Assembly (NCBI GenBank): GCA_000727475.1 | Contig: KL647297.1 | Coordinates: 1,459,295-1,523,294, forward strand | DNA: 64,000 bases | From: Sarcocystis neurona | Lineage: Eukaryota; Apicomplexa; Conoidasida; Eucoccidiorida; Sarcocystidae | Reading direction: 5' to 3' | In this document: positions 61,401-64,000 of the stretch, one piece after another | Position numbering within the stretch: the first letter of the stretch is position 1 | Layout: every line of letters begins with the position of its first letter | Notes under the pieces: generated by a model | Databases searched by the model: none | What the model saw: only the letters and a program-made list of their open reading frames with translations | Told to the model about the DNA's origin: nothing | Translations under genes and position numbers: made by a program

Positions 61401-64000
61401 AGAACTGCAGCTCCGAGCAGCAGCAGCAGGGTGGCAGGCAGCAGGAGGAGCAGCATTAAGGAGGCGCAGGACAGCCGCAGGAACAGAGTTGGACACGAAG
61501 AAGAGGCGACTGCTGCTGGACGGAGCGTCGGCGCGGGCGCTGCTGCGGGGGACGTGCTACGGCGCACAGGCGACGCAGGAGCTGCAGCAGGCGAGACGGT
61601 AGCGGCAGGAGAAGAGGACGCACCAGCAGCAGCAGAAAATGTTGCAGCGACGGCACCTGGCGACGGCGCAGAAAGAGGAGCAGCAGCAGGTGAAACTGCG
61701 GCAGCACCAACAGCAGAAGCAGCAGCAGCTGGAGCAGTGCCAGCATTAACAGCAGATGAAGCAGCAGCAGCAGACGGAGCAGTAGCGTGTCCTTCGGAAG
61801 CAGCAACCGCAGGAGCATGCGACCCGGATGGCGCTTCAAAAGGGAAGAGAAGATGGGGCGCAGAGAAGGCCGTGCAGGAGGAGGAGGAGCAGCAGCAGCA
61901 AGGGAAGGCGCAGGAGCAGCAGCAGGAGAGGTGTTCGTGGCAACTAGAGAATGTGACGCTGTTGCCCGGTTTTATGGAAGTTTGTCGGTATGATGCTGGC
62001 TTTCCTTTCCGCTGCTCCTTCTCCTCGTCTTTTCCTTCTTTTTATCCTCCCGTCGTAGGGGCAGCAGCAGCAGGGCTTGTGGCAGCGGGAGGCCGAAGAA
62101 CGGCTGCGGCGGAGAAGGAAGAGGAGGAGGCGGGTGAGAACGGGGAGAACGAGCAGCCGCAGCAACAGGGAAGGCAGCAGCAGCAGGAAGTGGCCGCCCA
62201 AGAAGAGAGAGCAGAGGGTGTTGCTGCTGATGCTGTCGTAGCATCTCAAGCACCGAAGCAAGACATATCGTCAAGGCCAGGTGCAGCAGCGCAGGGGACG
62301 GCAACAGCAAGAACACCAGCAGCAGGTCCAACAACAAGAGGAGCACGTGCAGCAGCAGCAGAGGCCGCGGCAGGAGAAGGAGGAGGAAAAGGACATGCAT
62401 CAGTAGCTTCGCTGGCAGCAGCTGCCACCGCTGCGGCAGCAGCAGGCGCGAGAAGGCTGCTGACACCGGAAACAGCACAAGACAGCAGAAAGACGAGAAG
62501 TGTGGGTGCCTGTGCGACTCTTGCTGCTGCTACTGCTAGCTGTCCTCCTGCTTTTCCGTTTGCTGCTGCTGCGGCTTCGCGTCCCTGCTCTTTTTCTTCT
62601 TCGCTGCGTACTCCCGCAGCGGGAAGACTCGAACGCAACAGAGAGCCGTGGCGACGACGTCTTGATGAAGGCGATCACGCTTCTGGCGGCAGCAGCAGCA
62701 GCAGGAGCCGCAGCAGCAGGAGCAGGAGCCACAGCAGCAGCGGTACGGGTGCAGACACGTTTTTCCCTGGGCCTTTCGTGCTGAGCAGCAGGAGCAGCAA
62801 CTTTTATTCTGCGTCGTCTTCTCTTCTTGCTGCGACTCCTGCTGCTGCGGCCGTTGCCACTTCTTCTTCGGGTGTCACTGCCTTCTTGGCTGCGGCAGAG
62901 AGGGAGACATCGCGGCCTTTTTCTTTCGCGGCGTCCCCACCTCCGTCGTCCCCGCGCCACGGGTCCTCTCTTTTAGTCAGATGGCTACCGTTGGACGAGG
63001 ACGCGCCAGAGGGGGAGGAGGAGGAAGAGGAGGAGGAAGAGGAGGAGGAGAGGGAAAGACACCTGCAGGAGAGGGAGAGAGCGGAGGCAGCAACAGCAGC
63101 AGCAGGAGACAGAGAGAAGCCAAGTGAGAAGAGAATGCCAGAAGAGGAAGCAGGAAGGAAAGCGGCAGAGAAAACGGACGGGTCACGTGGCTCGGGACGG
63201 GACCGGGCACGGGATGCGAAGGTACGAAGGTGCTTTGAAGAAAGTGAAGTAGAACCTGCGAGAGAAAGCGTCGCATCAGAGGACGCCGAGACGAAGACGA
63301 ACACAGAGCAAAGCCGGGGAGAAGGAGAAGAAGAGAAACGAGAAGAACAAGAAGCGAGACGGAGTGACGAAAGGGAGGTGGTGGAAGCAGAAGAACGGGG
63401 AAAAGAAAATGCAAAGGAAGATCAAGAAACGGCAGAAAAACGGTTTACGTTCCGAGGAAGTGGCCATCGGGAGAACGACTTTCTCGGGCTTGTCACTACT
63501 GCTGCTCCTGCAGCAGAAAGAGAGGAGGGTGCAGCGCAAGGAAAAGAAGCAGGTGCTTCGCTGCTGCGTCCGAAGTTTCGTCTGTCTCCTGCTGCTGCAC
63601 CTGGTGCAGTCTCTGACGGGGCGGCTGCAGCTCTCTCTTCTTGGTTTGCTGCTGCTGCTGCTGCGGGCACTGTTGCCTCCCCTTCAGCCGCTACCGCTGC
63701 TGCTGCTGCTAGCGAGGCTCCTTTTGGTGCTGCAGACACAGCGGCCTTCCCTGCTGCTGCTCCTGATGCTGGAGAGACTGCTGCTGCTGGTGCCGCAGAC
63801 AGTGCTGCAGTTTCGTCAACGATATTAGCTGCTGCGAGCGAGCAGCCGAGCCACCTCCGCATGCTGCGCGATAGTAGCTCTGAGCTGCTGCCCCCCCTGC
63901 AGGAAGATCAAGAGGAGAAGACTGGTTGCGGACTTCGGAGACGGGGCGAGAGGAGGAGGAGCAGCAGCCAGCAGCTGGGCAGAAGAAGCAGCCGCGGCGG
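58407..64000 (+). CDS. Giant Ala/Glu/Gln/Ser-rich protein, 3' end beyond the window
   Basis: One plus frame is open from after TGA 58,377-58,379 to the last base, at least 1,864 codons from ATG 58,407 (context AAAGATGG). It crosses CT-rich, CAG, GAA and mixed stretches without a stop, far beyond composition effects. Low-complexity runs (Ala, Gln, Ser, Glu, Arg) enclose less repetitive islands: RLSRLWGYSPTELAVAWLQS (from residue 218), SLCPLENLQTHMLQSRHRLT (from 404), EIKEELLFNIFALLKPEDPS (from 802), WQLENVTLLPGFMEVCRYDA (from 1178) and WLPLDEDAPEG (from 1526). 825-895 and 1535-1700 are charged, coiled-coil-like stretches. Short repeats are ADDRAA (616-633) and AAGEGET (about 670-691). No signal peptide or membrane segment. 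I do not recognise the family. It is probably one very large exon. The 480-codon minus frame (59,717-61,159) is its shadow. Confidence 0.75.
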   Translation, partial: MEASLGRNTQKFLFLPDPSLSRQGNRAASSPENPHSCGVRTLQEDDAAAARQHQQPPAAAGAPVLSSFPPQIPASFSPLAFSPLPSSSSSGVSFPSSSSSSSASALPAIMRQQAPRQRQQQRRWTGAASPPSAAVSNTSSSNRSSSCCGRRSDAGSDPKSSNGKHSGISDNAGSSTSVNSSSSCKTGCVGEQRTNNSSSSGGRDSAAARVRLEAAAARLSRLWGYSPTELAVAWLQSQLEEQLQEEAAQQQRDGALWPEQQQHQVSQLLLDALEEAPPAAVAPFFFGEEEDEASDCSTSSGRVAPARGGGGGGAAVRSSLQQQRDAAAGGEGDNSSTGTRDSSRGSTGQGGRGSSCRTTEENAARNDGEAAEAAEEVKGSAGAAGAAAAAQNSRSSSSNAAVDSLCPLENLQTHMLQSRHRLTNLAARLSLQRADAAQRRAAAAATRGDGSSSSSGKFPRRACESSGTAKQHEAATAGAPRDDEEAAEARRARSSAAGAGAAEAAAGSGAAASAGGRLEGEGAAAADRRTTERSSDATAARESFSVVASAAAAAQQKPKQDAEEQDVEGEKEAAATATTAAKAVEESCSHSSRGTAAAAKDSSLGKAAVGHKGTTADDRAAADDRATADDRAAAGEEESVAAASTTKGSGSVRESGAGGAAAAAGEADAAAGEGETAAGEGETAAGDGATAAAAGSAPRRKSSEPAEAVVRAAAAADGAKTAGDGPAASAAAGKRGGDSLRAAAETAAGEAAGTGVIVEEAAAGSGATEQQQKEEEVWGVADADGRTAAAATRRKVGCLISEIKEELLFNIFALLKPEDPSSLSLPERKRKIEEKRGEGEGDEREERRERVERSGRDPGKGREDERKEQKNREKEEEIEREEKGEEEGEEGKQKIPSIVPLLQQQCLNGSSLPQRAHTRDQQQQQEEGNDQLQTEQQQPTEARGGEVVGSTSVGREAAAAGAAGQERSGEGEREATAAGGRGVSSRSTSRRRRRGSSSRTAAPSSSSRVAGSRRSSIKEAQDSRRNRVGHEEEATAAGRSVGAGAAAGDVLRRTGDAGAAAGETVAAGEEDAPAAAENVAATAPGDGAERGAAAGETAAAPTAEAAAAGAVPALTADEAAAADGAVACPSEAATAGACDPDGASKGKRRWGAEKAVQEEEEQQQQGKAQEQQQERCSWQLENVTLLPGFMEVCRYDAGFPFRCSFSSSFPSFYPPVVGAAAAGLVAAGGRRTAAAEKEEEEAGENGENEQPQQQGRQQQQEVAAQEERAEGVAADAVVASQAPKQDISSRPGAAAQGTATARTPAAGPTTRGARAAAAEAAAGEGGGKGHASVASLAAAATAAAAAGARRLLTPETAQDSRKTRSVGACATLAAATASCPPAFPFAAAAASRPCSFSSSLRTPAAGRLERNREPWRRRLDEGDHASGGSSSSRSRSSRSRSHSSSGTGADTFFPGPFVLSSRSSNFYSASSSLLAATPAAAAVATSSSGVTAFLAAAERETSRPFSFAASPPPSSPRHGSSLLVRWLPLDEDAPEGEEEEEEEEEEEERERHLQERERAEAATAAAGDREKPSEKRMPEEEAGRKAAEKTDGSRGSGRDRARDAKVRRCFEESEVEPARESVASEDAETKTNTEQSRGEGEEEKREEQEARRSDEREVVEAEERGKENAKEDQETAEKRFTFRGSGHRENDFLGLVTTAAPAAEREEGAAQGKEAGASLLRPKFRLSPAAAPGAVSDGAAAALSSWFAAAAAAGTVASPSAATAAAAASEAPFGAADTAAFPAAAPDAGETAAAGAADSAAVSSTILAAASEQPSHLRMLRDSSSELLPPLQEDQEEKTGCGLRRRGERRRSSSQQLGRRSSRG
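60252..60480 (+). repeat. 18-bp and 21-bp tandem repeats inside the giant gene
   Basis: GCAGACGACAGAGCGGCA-type units (18 bp, three copies, from 60,252) encode ADDR(A/T)A. GCAGCAGGAGAAGGCGAGACA units (21 bp, two and a half copies, 60,414-60,474) encode AAGEGET. Both periods are multiples of three, in contrast to the 35-bp, 26-bp and 13-bp arrays elsewhere, as expected if this region is under coding constraint. Confidence 0.85.

Noticed and set aside
1..64000. Telomere-type TTTAGGG/AAACCCT arrays, tRNA and rRNA genes
   Set aside because: I looked for them as expected features of a coccidian contig. Only isolated AAACCCT words were seen (for example near 41,220), and no cloverleaf or rRNA motif was recognised.

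Overview
The window looks like nuclear DNA of a coccidian apicomplexan, most likely an Eimeria species (Cyclospora is the main alternative). Three things visible in the sequence suggest this. Long CAG/CTG, GA/CT and TA/TG/TACGTA repeat tracts alternate with plain, repeat-poor DNA. Candidate exons are bounded by pyrimidine-rich AG acceptors and GT donors. The clearest coding region is crowded with Ala, Gln, Ser and Glu runs. Eimeria chromosomes are known for exactly this alternation of repeat-rich (R) and repeat-poor (P) segments and for homopolymeric amino-acid repeats encoded by CAG triplets. I see no rRNA, tRNA, transposase, CRISPR array or operon-like layout. The species call is inference.

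Layout. 1-17,000 is an R segment: TA/TG-rich DNA holding several degenerate tandem satellites, a 1.1-kb AGT/ACT tract, and CAG/CTG tracts at 10.5-15.2 kb. 17,100-29,000 is mostly a P segment. It holds a membrane-protein terminal exon (17,314-17,573), a spliced secreted-protein gene (23,031-24,935), a possible divergent neighbour (20,956-22,748) and several orphan exons. 29,000-34,500 is R-like DNA with degraded CAG/CCA triplets and TA/TG repeats. 35,069-36,241 encodes a very acidic, probably nuclear protein. 36,300-44,700 is a second P segment with many short exon candidates on both strands. 44,800-58,400 is again R: TA/TG satellites, CAG/CTG tracts and long purine-rich stretches. From 58,380 to the right edge one plus-strand frame stays open for about 1,870 codons. 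It is a giant repeat-rich protein gene cut by the window end.

Best-supported genes. (1) 58,407-64,000+, the giant Ala/Glu/Gln/Ser-rich protein. (2) 23,031-24,935, a three-exon secreted protein of 267 aa with an internal module repeat. (3) 35,069-36,241, the acidic protein. (4) 51,390-52,113, a small basic CxxC protein. Many exon candidates in the P segments start or end in intron phase 1, and several carry a similar beta-strand/cysteine pattern. This may reflect one dispersed family of secreted proteins, but no gene model beyond (2) is firm.

Limits. Purine-only and CAG-only DNA has almost no stop codons, so open frames there prove little. All exon boundaries were placed by eye without transcript data, and all function statements are inference unless stated otherwise.
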